Notes: generated by a model from the letters alone, not told the origin. A stretch of DNA of 64,000 nt from Massilia sp. BSC265 (GCF_000740675.1 NZ_JPXI01000042.1:372001-436000), one strand, 5' to 3'. Shown: positions 10,481 to 19,914, counted from the stretch's first letter. A program made the numbers and translations.

Positions 10481-11565
10481 CCACGATTGACAAGCTGATC
10501 GAAAACACCATCCGCGCAGACGTCCGCGACATCGCCAGCTATTTCGTGCCGGATGCGAGCGGCTACATCAAGCTCGACGCGATGGAAAACCCCTACCAGT
10601 TGCCGGAAGAACTGCGCGCCGAACTGGGCCAGCGCCTGGCCGATGCCGCGCTGAACCGCTACCCGGTCGCTTCCTACGCGACACTCAAGGGCAAGATCTG
10701 CGCCGGGCTCGGCGTCCCACAGGGCTACGATGTCCTGCTCGGCAATGGCTCGGACGAGCTCATCTCGATCATGGCCACCGCCGTGGCGCGCCAGGACAAA
10801 CGGGCGGTCATCTTGGCGCCGACCCCGGCCTTCGTGATGTTCTCGCGCTCGGCCCAGTTCGCAGGAGCGGATTTCGTCGGCGTGCCGGTCAAGGCCGACT
10901 TCTCGCTCGACCTGCCTGCCATGCTGGCCGCCATCGAACGCTACCAGCCGGCGCTGGTATTCCTGGCCTACCCGAACAACCCGACCGGCAACCTGTTCGA
11001 CGCCGACGACATGGCGGCCATCATCCGCGCCCTGGGCGACACCGGCATCGCGGTGGTGGACGAGGCCTACCAGCCCTTCGCCAAGAAGAGCTTCATGGGC
11101 CGCCTGCCCGAGTTCCCGAACCTGGTCGTCATGCGCACCCTGTCCAAGCTGGGCCTGGCCGGCATCCGCCTCGGCTACCTGTCGGGTGATGCGAAGCTGC
11201 TCGAGCAGTTCGAGAAGGTGCGCCCACCCTACAACGTCAACGTGCTGACCCAGCTCGCGGCCGAGTTCGCGCTCGACCACCTCGACGTGCTCGACCGGCA
11301 GGCCGAGCTGCTGAACGCCGAGCGTTCGCGCCTGGCCGCCGAACTGGCGGTTCTGCCGGGAGTCGAAGTGTTTCCATCGGCGGCGAATTTCATCTCCATG
11401 CGCGTGCCGGATGCAGAGAAGGTCTGCTCGGAACTTCGCGCCGGAAAGGTGCTGATTAAGAATTTGGGTAAAATGGACAAGATGCTGACCAACTGCATCC
11501 GCGTCACGGTCAGCACGCCCGAAGAAAACACCGCATTCCTGAATGCCCTGAAAGCGTCCTTATAG
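10477..11565 (+). CDS. hisC: Histidinol-phosphate aminotransferase HisC
   Basis: PLP-dependent aminotransferase converting imidazole acetol phosphate to histidinol phosphate. The 362-residue protein shows the fold-type I blocks FLAYPNNPTGN and the PLP lysine Lys224 in RTLSKLGLAGIRLGY. The start overlaps the methyltransferase stop. A 53-bp gap then separates it from hisB. Confidence 0.95.
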   Translation: MTTIDKLIENTIRADVRDIASYFVPDASGYIKLDAMENPYQLPEELRAELGQRLADAALNRYPVASYATLKGKICAGLGVPQGYDVLLGNGSDELISIMATAVARQDKRAVILAPTPAFVMFSRSAQFAGADFVGVPVKADFSLDLPAMLAAIERYQPALVFLAYPNNPTGNLFDADDMAAIIRALGDTGIAVVDEAYQPFAKKSFMGRLPEFPNLVVMRTLSKLGLAGIRLGYLSGDAKLLEQFEKVRPPYNVNVLTQLAAEFALDHLDVLDRQAELLNAERSRLAAELAVLPGVEVFPSAANFISMRVPDAEKVCSELRAGKVLIKNLGKMDKMLTNCIRVTVSTPEENTAFLNALKASL

Positions 11566-11618
11566 TCCCTACGAACGCAGCTCTTCCATCCGGAAGGCCG
11601 CAACGACGAGCCCCAGCA

Positions 11619-12209
11619 ATGACCCGCACCGCCGAAATCACGCGCAACACCAACGAGACGCAGATCCGCGTCGCGATCAACCTCGACGGCACCGGCCGCC
11701 AGAAGCTCAACACCGGCGTCCCGTTCCTCGACCACATGCTCGACCAGATCGCGCGCCATGGCATGATCGACCTCGAAGTCGAAGCCGTCGGCGACCTGCA
11801 CATCGATGCGCATCACACCGTCGAGGATACCGGCATCACCCTCGGCATGGCGGTGGCCAAGGCCGTGGGCGACAAGAAAGGCATGGTGCGCTACGGCCAC
11901 TCCTACGTGCCGCTGGACGAAGCGCTGTCGCGCGTGGTCATCGACTTTTCGGGCCGTCCGGGCCTGGAAATGCACATCCCATGGACCCGCGCCATGATCG
12001 GCACCTATGACGTCGACCTGACGGGCGAATTCTTCCGCGGCTTCGTGAACCACGCCGGCGTGACCCTGCACATCGATAACCTGCGCGGCGTGAACGCCCA
12101 CCACCAGTGCGAGACCGTGTTCAAGGCCTTCGGCCGCGCGCTGCGCATGGCTACCGCGCTGGACGAGCGCGCCGCCGGCATCATCCCTTCGACCAAAGGC
12201 AGCCTGTAA
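11619..12209 (+). CDS. hisB: Imidazoleglycerol-phosphate dehydratase HisB
   Basis: Manganese-dependent dehydratase. The 196-residue protein is the monofunctional form, without the N-terminal histidinol phosphatase domain found in enterics, so the phosphatase must be encoded elsewhere. Metal-binding motifs FLDHMLDQIARHG, DAHHTVEDTGI and NAHHQCETVFKAFGRAL are intact. Confidence 0.96.
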   Translation: MTRTAEITRNTNETQIRVAINLDGTGRQKLNTGVPFLDHMLDQIARHGMIDLEVEAVGDLHIDAHHTVEDTGITLGMAVAKAVGDKKGMVRYGHSYVPLDEALSRVVIDFSGRPGLEMHIPWTRAMIGTYDVDLTGEFFRGFVNHAGVTLHIDNLRGVNAHHQCETVFKAFGRALRMATALDERAAGIIPSTKGSL

Positions 12210-12228
12210 GCTCCGCTAAACTGAGATC

Positions 12229-12870
12229 ATGACGAACAAGATTGTGGTGGTCGATGGCCTGGGTAACCTGCGCTCGGTCGCGCAGGCGCTGCGCGCCGCT
12301 GCGCCCGAGGCCGATATCCTGGTGTCGAACAAGGCGGCCGACATCATTGCTGCCGACCGTATCGTGCTGCCGGGCCAGGGCGCGATGCGCGACTGCATGC
12401 GCAGCCTGCGCGAATCCGGCGCCGAAGAGGCCCTGCTGCGCGCCGTCAAGACCCGTCCGGTGATGGGCGTATGCGTCGGCGAGCAGATGCTGTTCGACGA
12501 GAGCGAAGAAAACGAAGGCACGCCGGGCCTGGGCCTGCTGCCGGGCCGCGTCGTCCGTTTCCAGCTCGACGGCAAGCGGCAAGGCGACGGCTCGCGCTTC
12601 AAGGTGCCGCAGATGGGCTGGAACCGCGTGCGCCAGACCCGCGCCCACCCGCTGTGGGAAGGCGTCGAGGACGGCAGTTATTTCTATTTCGTGCACAGCT
12701 ACTATGCCGTGCCCGAGCAGGCAGCCGACACGATCGGTGAAGCAGACTATGGCGGCATGTACACCTGTGCCGTCGCGCGCGACAACCTGGTCGCCACCCA
12801 GTTCCACCCTGAAAAGAGCGCAGCCGCCGGCTTGCGCCTGTACCGCAATTTCATCCACTGGAATCCGTGA
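12229..12870 (+). CDS. hisH: Imidazole glycerol phosphate synthase glutaminase subunit HisH
   Basis: Class I glutamine amidotransferase that supplies ammonia to HisF. The 213-residue protein has the nucleophile Cys82 in GVCVGEQMLF and the C-terminal catalytic FHPEKS motif. It lies 19 bp after hisB and before hisA and hisF, as in most his operons. Confidence 0.95.
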   Translation: MTNKIVVVDGLGNLRSVAQALRAAAPEADILVSNKAADIIAADRIVLPGQGAMRDCMRSLRESGAEEALLRAVKTRPVMGVCVGEQMLFDESEENEGTPGLGLLPGRVVRFQLDGKRQGDGSRFKVPQMGWNRVRQTRAHPLWEGVEDGSYFYFVHSYYAVPEQAADTIGEADYGGMYTCAVARDNLVATQFHPEKSAAAGLRLYRNFIHWNP

Positions 12871-12910
12871 GTTTTCCTTTGAACCCGACGTCAATCAACC
12901 CACAACCACC

Positions 12911-13687
12911 ATGCTGCTGATCCCTGCCATCGACCTGAAAGACGGTCACTGCGTCCGCCTGAAACAGGGCGACATGGACCTCGCCACCGTGTTTTCCGAA
13001 GACCCCGCCGAAATGGCGCTGCACTGGCTGAAGAAGGGCGCGCGCCGGCTGCACCTGGTCGACCTGAACGGCGCCTTCGCGGGCAAGCCGAAGAACGAGG
13101 AGGCGATCAAGTCGATCCTGAAAACCGTGCAGGACTACGCCGAAGAGATGGGCATCGAGGAGATCCCGGTCCAGCTGGGCGGCGGCATCCGCGACCTCGA
13201 CACCATCGAGCGCTACCTGGACGACGGCATCACCTACATCATCGTCGGCACCGCCGCGGTGAAGAACCCGGGCTTCCTGCACGATGCCTGCGGCGCCTTC
13301 CCGGGCTCGATCATCGTCGGCCTGGACGCCAAGGACGGCAAGGTCGCGACCGATGGCTGGAGCAAGATGTCGGGCCACGAAGTCATCGACCTGGCCAAGA
13401 AGTTCGAAGGCTATGGCGTCGAATCGATCGTCTACACCGACATCGGCCGCGACGGCATGATGGCCGGCGTGAACATCGAGGCGACTGTCAAGCTGGCCCA
13501 GGCCGTCAAGATCCCGATCATCGCCTCGGGCGGCGTGCACAACCTGGCCGACGTCGAAGCACTGTGCGCGGTGCAGGACGAAGGCATCGAGGGCGTGATC
13601 TGCGGCCGTTCGATCTACGAAGGCACGCTGGACCTGACTTCGGCGCAGGAACGCGCCGACGAACTGACCGAGGGTGCCCAGGCCTAA
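12911..13687 (+). CDS. hisA: ProFAR isomerase HisA
   Basis: TIM-barrel isomerase acting on 5'-ProFAR. The frame is open from 12704, inside hisH, but ATG 12911 gives the canonical N-terminus MLLIPAIDLKDG with catalytic Asp8; the product is 258 residues. The half-barrel repeat with HisF is visible in the phosphate-binding blocks GGGIRD and ASGGVHN. Five bases separate it from hisF. Confidence 0.95.
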   Translation: MLLIPAIDLKDGHCVRLKQGDMDLATVFSEDPAEMALHWLKKGARRLHLVDLNGAFAGKPKNEEAIKSILKTVQDYAEEMGIEEIPVQLGGGIRDLDTIERYLDDGITYIIVGTAAVKNPGFLHDACGAFPGSIIVGLDAKDGKVATDGWSKMSGHEVIDLAKKFEGYGVESIVYTDIGRDGMMAGVNIEATVKLAQAVKIPIIASGGVHNLADVEALCAVQDEGIEGVICGRSIYEGTLDLTSAQERADELTEGAQA

Positions 13688-13692
13688 GCCGT

Positions 13693-14454
13693 ATGCTCGC
13701 AAAACGCATCATCCCCTGCCTCGACGTTACCGGCGGCCGTGTGGTCAAGGGCGTCAACTTCACCGAGCTGCGCGACGCCGGCGACCCGGTCGAGATCGCA
13801 CGCCGCTATGACGGGCAAGGCGCCGACGAGATCACCTTTCTCGACATCACCGCCTCGAGCGACGGCCGCGACCTGATCCTGCCGATCATCGAAGCCGTGG
13901 CCTCCACCGTGTTCATCCCGCTCACCGTCGGTGGCGGTGTGCGCAAGGTCGAGGACGTGCGGCGCCTGCTCAACGCCGGCGCCGACAAGGTGTCGATGAA
14001 CACCTCGGCCGTGACCAACCCGCAGCTGGTGTTCGACGCCTCGCAGAAGCACGGTTCGCAGTGCATCGTGGTGGCGATCGACGCCAAGCAGGTCGCACCC
14101 GGCAAGTGGGAAGTCTTCACCCATGGCGGGCGCAACCCGACCGGCCTCGATGCTGTCGAATGGGCCCGCAAGATGGAGTCGCTCGGCGCCGGCGAACTGC
14201 TGCTCACCTCGATGGACCGCGACGGCACCAAGTCCGGCTTCGACCTGGGCCTGACCCGCGCCGTGTCCGACGCGGTCGGCATTTCTGTCATCGCCTCGGG
14301 CGGCGTCGGTTCCCTAGAGGACCTGGCCGACGGCATCCTCGAAGGCCATGCCGACGCGGTACTGGCCGCCAGCATCTTCCACTACGGGCAGCACACGGTG
14401 GGCGAAGCCAAGCGCTTCATGGCCGAGCGTGGCATCCCAATGCGCCTGGAGTAA
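13693..14454 (+). CDS. hisF: Imidazole glycerol phosphate synthase cyclase subunit HisF
   Basis: TIM-barrel cyclase partner of HisH. ATG 13693 gives the canonical MLAKRIIPCLDV start with catalytic Asp11; the 253-residue length is normal. Key blocks VGGGVRKVEDVRRLL, SMDRDGTKSGFD and ASGGVGSLED are present. The frame extends upstream into hisA, but that extension does not resemble HisF. Confidence 0.96.
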   Translation: MLAKRIIPCLDVTGGRVVKGVNFTELRDAGDPVEIARRYDGQGADEITFLDITASSDGRDLILPIIEAVASTVFIPLTVGGGVRKVEDVRRLLNAGADKVSMNTSAVTNPQLVFDASQKHGSQCIVVAIDAKQVAPGKWEVFTHGGRNPTGLDAVEWARKMESLGAGELLLTSMDRDGTKSGFDLGLTRAVSDAVGISVIASGGVGSLEDLADGILEGHADAVLAASIFHYGQHTVGEAKRFMAERGIPMRLE

Positions 14455-14457
14455 GCA

Positions 14458-14871
14458 ATGGCCAGCAATGCCAAATGGCTGAACAAGGTGCGCTGGGACG
14501 AGAACGGCCTGGTGCCGGTGATCGCCCAGGAAGCCGCCACCGGCGACATCCTGATGTTCGCCTGGATGAACCGCGAGGCGCTCGCGAAGACGGCAGAGCT
14601 GGGCGAAGCCGTCTACTGGAGCCGCTCGCGCAAGAAGCTGTGGCACAAGGGCGAAGAGTCCGGCCATACCCAGAAAGTGCTGGAGATGCGCCTCGACTGC
14701 GACGAAGACGTCGTGCTGCTCAAGATCGAGCAGAAGGGCGGCATTGCCTGCCATACCGGGCGCCACTCCTGCTTCTTCCAGAAATTCGACGGCGAGGACT
14801 GGCAGGCGACCGAACCCGTGCTGCAGGACCCCGACACCATCTATTCCCCGAACAAGAAATCCCATGAGTGA
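14458..14871 (+). CDS. hisI: Phosphoribosyl-AMP cyclohydrolase HisI
   Basis: Zinc- and magnesium-dependent hydrolase opening the PR-AMP ring. The 137-residue protein is the separate, unfused HisI. Family blocks MFAWMNREALAKT, YWSRSRKKLWHKGEESGH and the metal-binding cysteines in LDCDEDVVL and CHTGRHSCFF are intact. Its last eight bases overlap hisE. Confidence 0.95.
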   Translation: MASNAKWLNKVRWDENGLVPVIAQEAATGDILMFAWMNREALAKTAELGEAVYWSRSRKKLWHKGEESGHTQKVLEMRLDCDEDVVLLKIEQKGGIACHTGRHSCFFQKFDGEDWQATEPVLQDPDTIYSPNKKSHE

Positions 14872-15202
14872 CATCCTGGCCCGCGTTGCGGCCACCATCG
14901 AGTCGCGCAAGCCGGCAGCCGGCGGCGACCCCGCTACTTCCTACGTCGCCAAGCTGTTCAGCAAGGGCGACGACGCCATCCTGAAGAAGATCGGCGAGGA
15001 AGCCACCGAAACCGTGATGGCCGCCAAGGACGCGCGCGTCTCCGGCGACGCCTCCAAGGTGCTGTACGAGACCGCCGACTTGTGGTTCCACTCGATGGTG
15101 CTGCTGGCGCAATTCGGCTTGAGCCCGCAACAGGTGATCGACGAGCTGGCGCGCCGCGAAGGCGTATCCGGCATCGATGAAAAAGCCGCGCGCAAGGAAT
15201 AA
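14864..15202 (+). CDS. hisE: Phosphoribosyl-ATP pyrophosphatase HisE
   Basis: All-alpha MazG-like pyrophosphohydrolase of step two. ATG 14864, overlapping the hisI end, gives a 112-residue protein starting MSDILARVAATIESRK; the frame is open further upstream, but that part lies inside hisI. The metal-binding KIGEEATETVMAAKD helix and ETADLWFHSMVLLA are present. The operon appears to end here; a 142-bp gap precedes hinT. Confidence 0.93.
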   Translation: MSDILARVAATIESRKPAAGGDPATSYVAKLFSKGDDAILKKIGEEATETVMAAKDARVSGDASKVLYETADLWFHSMVLLAQFGLSPQQVIDELARREGVSGIDEKAARKE

Positions 15203-15344
15203 CAAAGTAAGCGCCTACTCATGCTTGCCATGCCTGCTGGCGATGTCATAATCAGGCATACGCGGTCATACCGATGTCATGCGGTGCCGGTAGGATGCAC
15301 AGGCTTCCTCTGAGGGAACGCTGTAACAAAGATCTGGAGACAAG

Positions 15345-15719
15345 ATGGACAACTGCATTTTTTGCAAGATCGTCGCCAAGCAGATTCCGGCCAGCGTCGT
15401 CTATGAAGACGACGACGTGCTGGCCTTCAAGGACATCAACCCGGCCGCTCCGGTGCACCTCCTGGTGATCCCGAAGCAGCATGTGGCCACCCTGTCCGAC
15501 TGCACCGACGAACACGCGGCCGTGCTGGGCAAGATGCTGATGCTGGCCCCGAAGCTTGCAGAAGAGCACCGTGTTGCCGTCAAGTCCGACGGTAACGGCG
15601 GACACAGCGGTGGCTTCAAGACCCTGATCAACAGCGGACCGGACGGCGGGCAGGAGGTCTACCACCTGCACCTGCACATGTACGGCGGCAAGCGCCCATG
15701 GCGCGGACTGGGTACCTGA
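15345..15719 (+). CDS. hinT: HIT family purine-nucleotide hydrolase (HinT type)
   Basis: Hydrolyses purine nucleoside phosphoramidates. The 124-residue protein starts with the CIFCKIVAKQIPA block and ends with the catalytic HLHLHMYGG triad. In related betaproteobacteria a small membrane protein often sits before it; here 15203-15344 has no gene. A CTGGAG ribosome site precedes ATG 15345. Confidence 0.92.
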   Translation: MDNCIFCKIVAKQIPASVVYEDDDVLAFKDINPAAPVHLLVIPKQHVATLSDCTDEHAAVLGKMLMLAPKLAEEHRVAVKSDGNGGHSGGFKTLINSGPDGGQEVYHLHLHMYGGKRPWRGLGT

Positions 15720-15845
15720 ACGCTACCTGGATGCAACTAAACTTTTAATGCAGGCAAGAAGTAAGGCAACAGCGTCTGCATAGCGTATACTGAAACGTAC
15801 GCTTTCCCGAATTACAGGCGCAATGCGCCTTGCTAGGAGATAAAC

Positions 15846-16085
15846 ATGGGTTCGATGAGTATTTGGCACTGGGTGATTGTCCTGGTCGTCGTGATGCTGA
15901 TTTTTGGCACCAAGAAAATCAGCAACATCGGTGGTGACCTCGGCAAGGCCGTGAAGGGCTTCAAGGATGGCGTGAAGGGTGAGGAAGACAAGGCGAACCC
16001 AAACGCCTCGGCCACCCAGCCGCCGCAGCAGGTGGCGGACAAGACCACCATCGACGTCGAAACCCGCGACAAGACCCGTCATTGA
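15846..16085 (+). CDS. tatA: Twin-arginine translocase subunit TatA
   Basis: Pore-forming subunit of the Tat pathway for folded proteins. The 79-residue protein has one N-terminal membrane helix (SIWHWVIVLVVVMLIF), a short hinge, an amphipathic helix beginning GTKKISNIGGDLG, and a charged tail. An AGGAGA site precedes ATG 15846. A possible -10 (TATACT, 15786-15791) lies in the 126-bp gap after hinT, suggesting a separate tat promoter. Confidence 0.95.
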   Translation: MGSMSIWHWVIVLVVVMLIFGTKKISNIGGDLGKAVKGFKDGVKGEEDKANPNASATQPPQQVADKTTIDVETRDKTRH

Positions 16086-16094
16086 TATCCGGGC

Positions 16095-16604
16095 ATGATC
16101 GATCTCGGACTGTCGAAGCTGGCGATCATCGGTGTTGTCGCGCTGATCGTGATCGGCCCTGAAAAGCTGCCCAAGGTGGCGCGCATGGCGGGCACCCTGT
16201 ACGGGCGCGCCCAGCGCTACCTCAGCGACGTCAAGTCCGAGGTCAGCCGCGAGATCGAGCTCGACGAATTGCGCAACCTGCACAAGGAAGTGCACGAGAG
16301 CGCGCAATCGTTCAAGGACGAGGTGGAGCAGTCCATGGCCAGCCACGTCGACGAAGTCGAGGCGCTGTGGGACGGCAGGGAGCACACTTCCTCCCCTTCC
16401 TCCTCCGGCACGTCCTCCTTCGTCAGCACCGCCGACATCGAGCGCAAGGCGCGCGACTTTCGCCGCAAGAAGCTCGTGCGCACATCAAGCGTGCCGGCCT
16501 GGTACAAGCACCGCAACGGCGGCAAGACCCATGTGCTCTCCGGCGCGGCGCGCGTGCGTAAGTTCCGGCCGGGTTCAAGCAAATCCAAGACATCCTTTTT
16601 CTAG
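16095..16604 (+). CDS. tatB: Twin-arginine translocase subunit TatB
   Basis: Substrate-receptor subunit that works with TatC. The 169-residue protein begins MIDLGLSKLAIIGVVALIVIGPEKLP, the typical TatB membrane helix and GPxxLP motif, then an amphipathic helix and a Ser-rich, basic C-terminal tail that is likely disordered. It is directly abutted by tatC. Confidence 0.95.
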   Translation: MIDLGLSKLAIIGVVALIVIGPEKLPKVARMAGTLYGRAQRYLSDVKSEVSREIELDELRNLHKEVHESAQSFKDEVEQSMASHVDEVEALWDGREHTSSPSSSGTSSFVSTADIERKARDFRRKKLVRTSSVPAWYKHRNGGKTHVLSGAARVRKFRPGSSKSKTSFF

Positions 16605-17360
16605 ATGACCGAAGAAGCCGCAGGCGAAGAAACCTTCATTTCCCACCTCGTCGAACTGCGTGACCGCCTGGTCAAGGCCTCGATCGGGATCGCCATTGCC
16701 TGCGTGGCCCTGTTCATCTGGCCAGGACCCTCGCAGGTCTACGACCTGCTGGCCGCGCCGATGGTCGCCTCGCTGCCGGCAGGCTCCACCATGATCGCCA
16801 CCGGCGTGATCTCGCCCTTCCTGGTGCCGATGAAGGTCACCCTGCTGCTGGCCTTCATCCTGGCGCTTCCCTGGGTGTTCTACCAGCTGTGGGCCTTCGT
16901 TGCGCCCGGCCTGTACGCGCACGAGAAGCGCCTGGTGCTGCCCCTCGTCATCTCGTCCTCGCTGCTGTTCATCGCCGGCGTGGCCTTCTGCTACTTCCTC
17001 GTGTTCGGCCGGGTGTTCCAGTTCATCGGGGAGTTCGCGCCATCTTCCATCGCGGTGACGCCGGACATCGAGAACTACCTCGATTTCGTCATGTCGATGT
17101 GCCTGGCCTTCGGCTTCACCTTCGAGGTGCCGGTGGCGGTGGTGATCCTGGTGCGCATGGGCATCGTCAGCATCGAAAAGCTGAAGGAAATCCGCTCCTA
17201 CGTGATCGTCGGCGCCTTCGTGATCGCCGCCATCGTGACTCCGCCGGACGTGGTCAGCCAGCTGGCGCTGGCCATCCCGATGTGCCTGCTCTACGAGCTG
17301 GGCCTGATCGTGGCGCCGATATTTGCGCGCATGACGCGCGCTCCCGAAGAGCACGCGTAA
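16605..17360 (+). CDS. tatC: Twin-arginine translocase subunit TatC
   Basis: Core polytopic receptor that binds the twin-arginine signal. The 251-residue protein has six predicted helices; the N-terminal SHLVELRDRLVKA region and the GFTFEVPVAVVILVRMGIV block are conserved. The start immediately follows the tatB stop. It closes the plus-strand run; the next gene is convergent, 12 bp away, with no visible terminator. Confidence 0.96.
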   Translation: MTEEAAGEETFISHLVELRDRLVKASIGIAIACVALFIWPGPSQVYDLLAAPMVASLPAGSTMIATGVISPFLVPMKVTLLLAFILALPWVFYQLWAFVAPGLYAHEKRLVLPLVISSSLLFIAGVAFCYFLVFGRVFQFIGEFAPSSIAVTPDIENYLDFVMSMCLAFGFTFEVPVAVVILVRMGIVSIEKLKEIRSYVIVGAFVIAAIVTPPDVVSQLALAIPMCLLYELGLIVAPIFARMTRAPEEHA

Positions 17361-17372
17361 GCAGGTTCGACC

Positions 17373-17783
17373 TCAGTTCGACCGCAGCACCCCGCCATTG
17401 CCCAGTCCACCCTCCACCGACTGGGCCTTGTAGGCGCGCACCGCCTTCACCATCTGGTTGTACGAATCCATGAAGGAAGCAGCCAGCACCTTGCCCTGGG
17501 GCGAGTTGCTGAAGCCGTGCGCGCCCGCCAGCCCGCCCTTGAAGAAGACGGCCAGCATGCCGAAGTCCCAGTTCTGCGCGCTGCCCTCGGCGGCGGCCAT
17601 CATGCCCTTGCCAACATTGCCGGTCTTGCGCAGTTCGCCCGATTCCATCAGGGCGCGCCCGCCCTGCATGCTGCGGAAGGCCTGCCCGCGCTCGACGATG
17701 ACGAAGCAGTTGGACTGCTGGATGATCATGCGCAGCAGCGGCACCGTGCTCTGCATGCGGTATTCGTTCGTGAACTGGTTCAA
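17373..17783 (-). pseudogene. Remnant of a CsgG/HfaB-type outer-membrane lipoprotein gene
   Basis: The 136-residue frame matches, from memory of the family, two separated parts of larger CsgG-like proteins: a block STVPLLRMIIQQSNCFVIVERG followed by ELRKTGNVGKGMM, then directly AAAEGSAQNWDFG and a C-terminal VKAVRAYKAQSVEGGLG. The usual glycine-rich middle part is missing and the N-terminus with its signal peptide is absent; the only starts are TTG or an internal ATG. I infer a decayed gene with an in-frame internal deletion. It could still be a short expressed protein. Confidence 0.5.
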
Positions 17784-17994
17784 ACAAGAGGAAAACTGGC
17801 GGGAGTGCGTCCGTCAGGACGGCGGTACGGGGAGGGAAGCCATCGGTGTCTCCGGCTGATGGCGCTCATTGCCGCCAATGGTTATGGGGCTGCATACCCA
17901 TTCTAGCCTTGGAGATATTGCGCACAAGCTAGCGCGTGAGCACGCTGCTTGTGCGCTTTTGCCCAGGGGGGGGCCGTGCAAAATTAAAATATTG

Positions 17995-19914
17995 CTATTG
18001 CATCAGCTCCGAGATCATCTTCACCGGCGCATTGCCGTAGCTGAGGAACTGGTCGTGGAATTCCTTCAGGTTGAAGCGCTCGCCCAGCTGCTGCTTGCGG
18101 CGTTCGCGCAGCTCCATGATCTGCTCGTAGCCGCTGTAGTAGCTGGTCAGCTGCACCGACGTGAGCGTCACGCGGCGCCATTTTTCCTCGGCTTCCTGGC
18201 GGGTCTGGAAGGCCTGGCGCACCAGCAAGTCGATCGCTTCCGGTCGCTGCATGCCGAGCACGTGGACGCTGTAGTCGAGGATGGTGTTGGTGACGCTGCG
18301 CAGGTTCCACTTCGAGTACATCAGCCACATCTCCGGCGCGTTGTCGCCGTAGCCGTTCTCCAGCATCATGCGCTCGCCGTACACGGCCCATCCCTCGACC
18401 ATCGCGCCGTTCCCGAACAGCGACTTGACCAGCGAAGGTGACCGGTTCGCGTACACCAGCTGGGCATAGTGGCCGGGAATGGCCTCGTGGATGTTCAGGA
18501 TCTGCAGGATCCACTCGTTGTACTCGCGCAGGCTGCTCTCGGCCTGTTCCGGCGTGAGGTTGTCGAGCGGCGTCACGTTGTAATAGGTCTTGTCCTTCGG
18601 GCGGTAGGGGCCCGGCGCGTCGATGCTGGCGCCGGCCACGCCGCGCTGGTACATCGGGGTCTCGCGCACCTCCAAGGGCTTGTCGGCATCCAGGGTGAGC
18701 AGATTTTTCTCGGTGACGAACTTGTGCAGGGCCGGGATCTGGCGGCGGATCTCGGGCAGGAAGTTCTCGCGCGAGACGTGACGCTCGGAGAGCTTATTGA
18801 TCATCATGCCGATCTTCTGGAAGCGGTCACGCGGCTTGGCCACGCCGGCCATATAGCGCGGCCACAGCTCGTCCGAGATCGTATCCATGCGGGCGAGCAG
18901 CTCTTCGCGCGTGGCCAGGGCCTTGCGGAAGGTCTGTTCGGCGCTGCTGGACGACTGGATCTCGAGCGCGAACTTTTGCTCGTACAGCTCCTTCCCGGCG
19001 CGGAAGGGGCGCGGCCTGGCCGCGTTCCTGTCGAGTGCGTCCAGGAAGTCGACGTAGGCCAGCACCGCGGTACCGGCATTGGCGATGCGCTGCGCGAAGA
19101 TCGCCTTCTCCTGCGCGTTCAGGATCGATTCCTGCGCCGCCTTGCCCAGGTCGGCCAGCACCGCGATGGTGCCAGGGGCCTGGGCGATGGCGAGCTGGGT
19201 GTGCTCGCGGGTCGGGTTGACGATCGAGGCCTGCGCCGCCGCATAGAAGGCCGGCACGTTGGCCAAACGCTTGAGGATGGTGCGCAGGCGCTGTGGCTTG
19301 GCGGCGTATTCGGTATTCAGGATCAGGTCGAGCGGCTGGGCGACGTTGTACAGCGCCGGGTTCCACTCGTATTCACGCCAGGTGGTGAGGTTCCAGCGAT
19401 CCTTCTCCAGCTTGTTCACCAGCAGGACCAGGTCGGTGCGCTGGCGATCCGACAGCTGCCGGGTATCGAGCTTGCCGAACTTCTCCAGCCATTCATTGGC
19501 AAAGGCCAGTTTCTTGGCGCGGGTGGCGGCGTCTGGAATGGTGAGATTGGCAGCCTGGTCGAACTTGCCGACGTAGATGCCGCCTTCCGGGTCGATGCGC
19601 CATAACGCGGTCAGGTACTGCATGCTCATGGAGTCGAAGCGGCGGTCGAGGCGCTTGTCGCTTGCGCTCGCGACCGGAGTGGCTGCGACTGCCGTGGCCG
19701 CCGTTGCTACGGCCGCAGTGGCGACGGCAGCACCAGCCGCCTTCGCAGCCGGCTTTGCCCCCTTCTTGACTGGTGCCTTCGGTTTGCCCGCTTTCGCGTT
19801 GACCACCTTGGCGGCTTTGGCCTTGTCCTTGGCGGGCTTGGTGGTCTTGGCGCTGGCCGGCGCCAGCGCGAAACTCGCCAGCAGGACTGCCAGCGCGATC
19901 TTCGTTTTCATCAT
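17995..19914 (-). CDS. Secreted DUF885 family protein
   Basis: 639-residue exported protein of the DUF885 family, whose members are suspected peptidases or hydrolases. A signal peptide covers about residues 1-22 (ends APASA). It is followed by a lysine/alanine/proline-rich stretch to about residue 85 resembling histone H1 tails, then the DUF885 domain with a metal-site-like HEAIPGHY at 476-483 and the typical VEGWAVYGERMMLENG block. Upstream is a 140-bp spacer. Substrate unknown. Confidence 0.8.
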   Translation of the reverse strand: MMKTKIALAVLLASFALAPASAKTTKPAKDKAKAAKVVNAKAGKPKAPVKKGAKPAAKAAGAAVATAAVATAATAVAATPVASASDKRLDRRFDSMSMQYLTALWRIDPEGGIYVGKFDQAANLTIPDAATRAKKLAFANEWLEKFGKLDTRQLSDRQRTDLVLLVNKLEKDRWNLTTWREYEWNPALYNVAQPLDLILNTEYAAKPQRLRTILKRLANVPAFYAAAQASIVNPTREHTQLAIAQAPGTIAVLADLGKAAQESILNAQEKAIFAQRIANAGTAVLAYVDFLDALDRNAARPRPFRAGKELYEQKFALEIQSSSSAEQTFRKALATREELLARMDTISDELWPRYMAGVAKPRDRFQKIGMMINKLSERHVSRENFLPEIRRQIPALHKFVTEKNLLTLDADKPLEVRETPMYQRGVAGASIDAPGPYRPKDKTYYNVTPLDNLTPEQAESSLREYNEWILQILNIHEAIPGHYAQLVYANRSPSLVKSLFGNGAMVEGWAVYGERMMLENGYGDNAPEMWLMYSKWNLRSVTNTILDYSVHVLGMQRPEAIDLLVRQAFQTRQEAEEKWRRVTLTSVQLTSYYSGYEQIMELRERRKQQLGERFNLKEFHDQFLSYGNAPVKMISELMQ

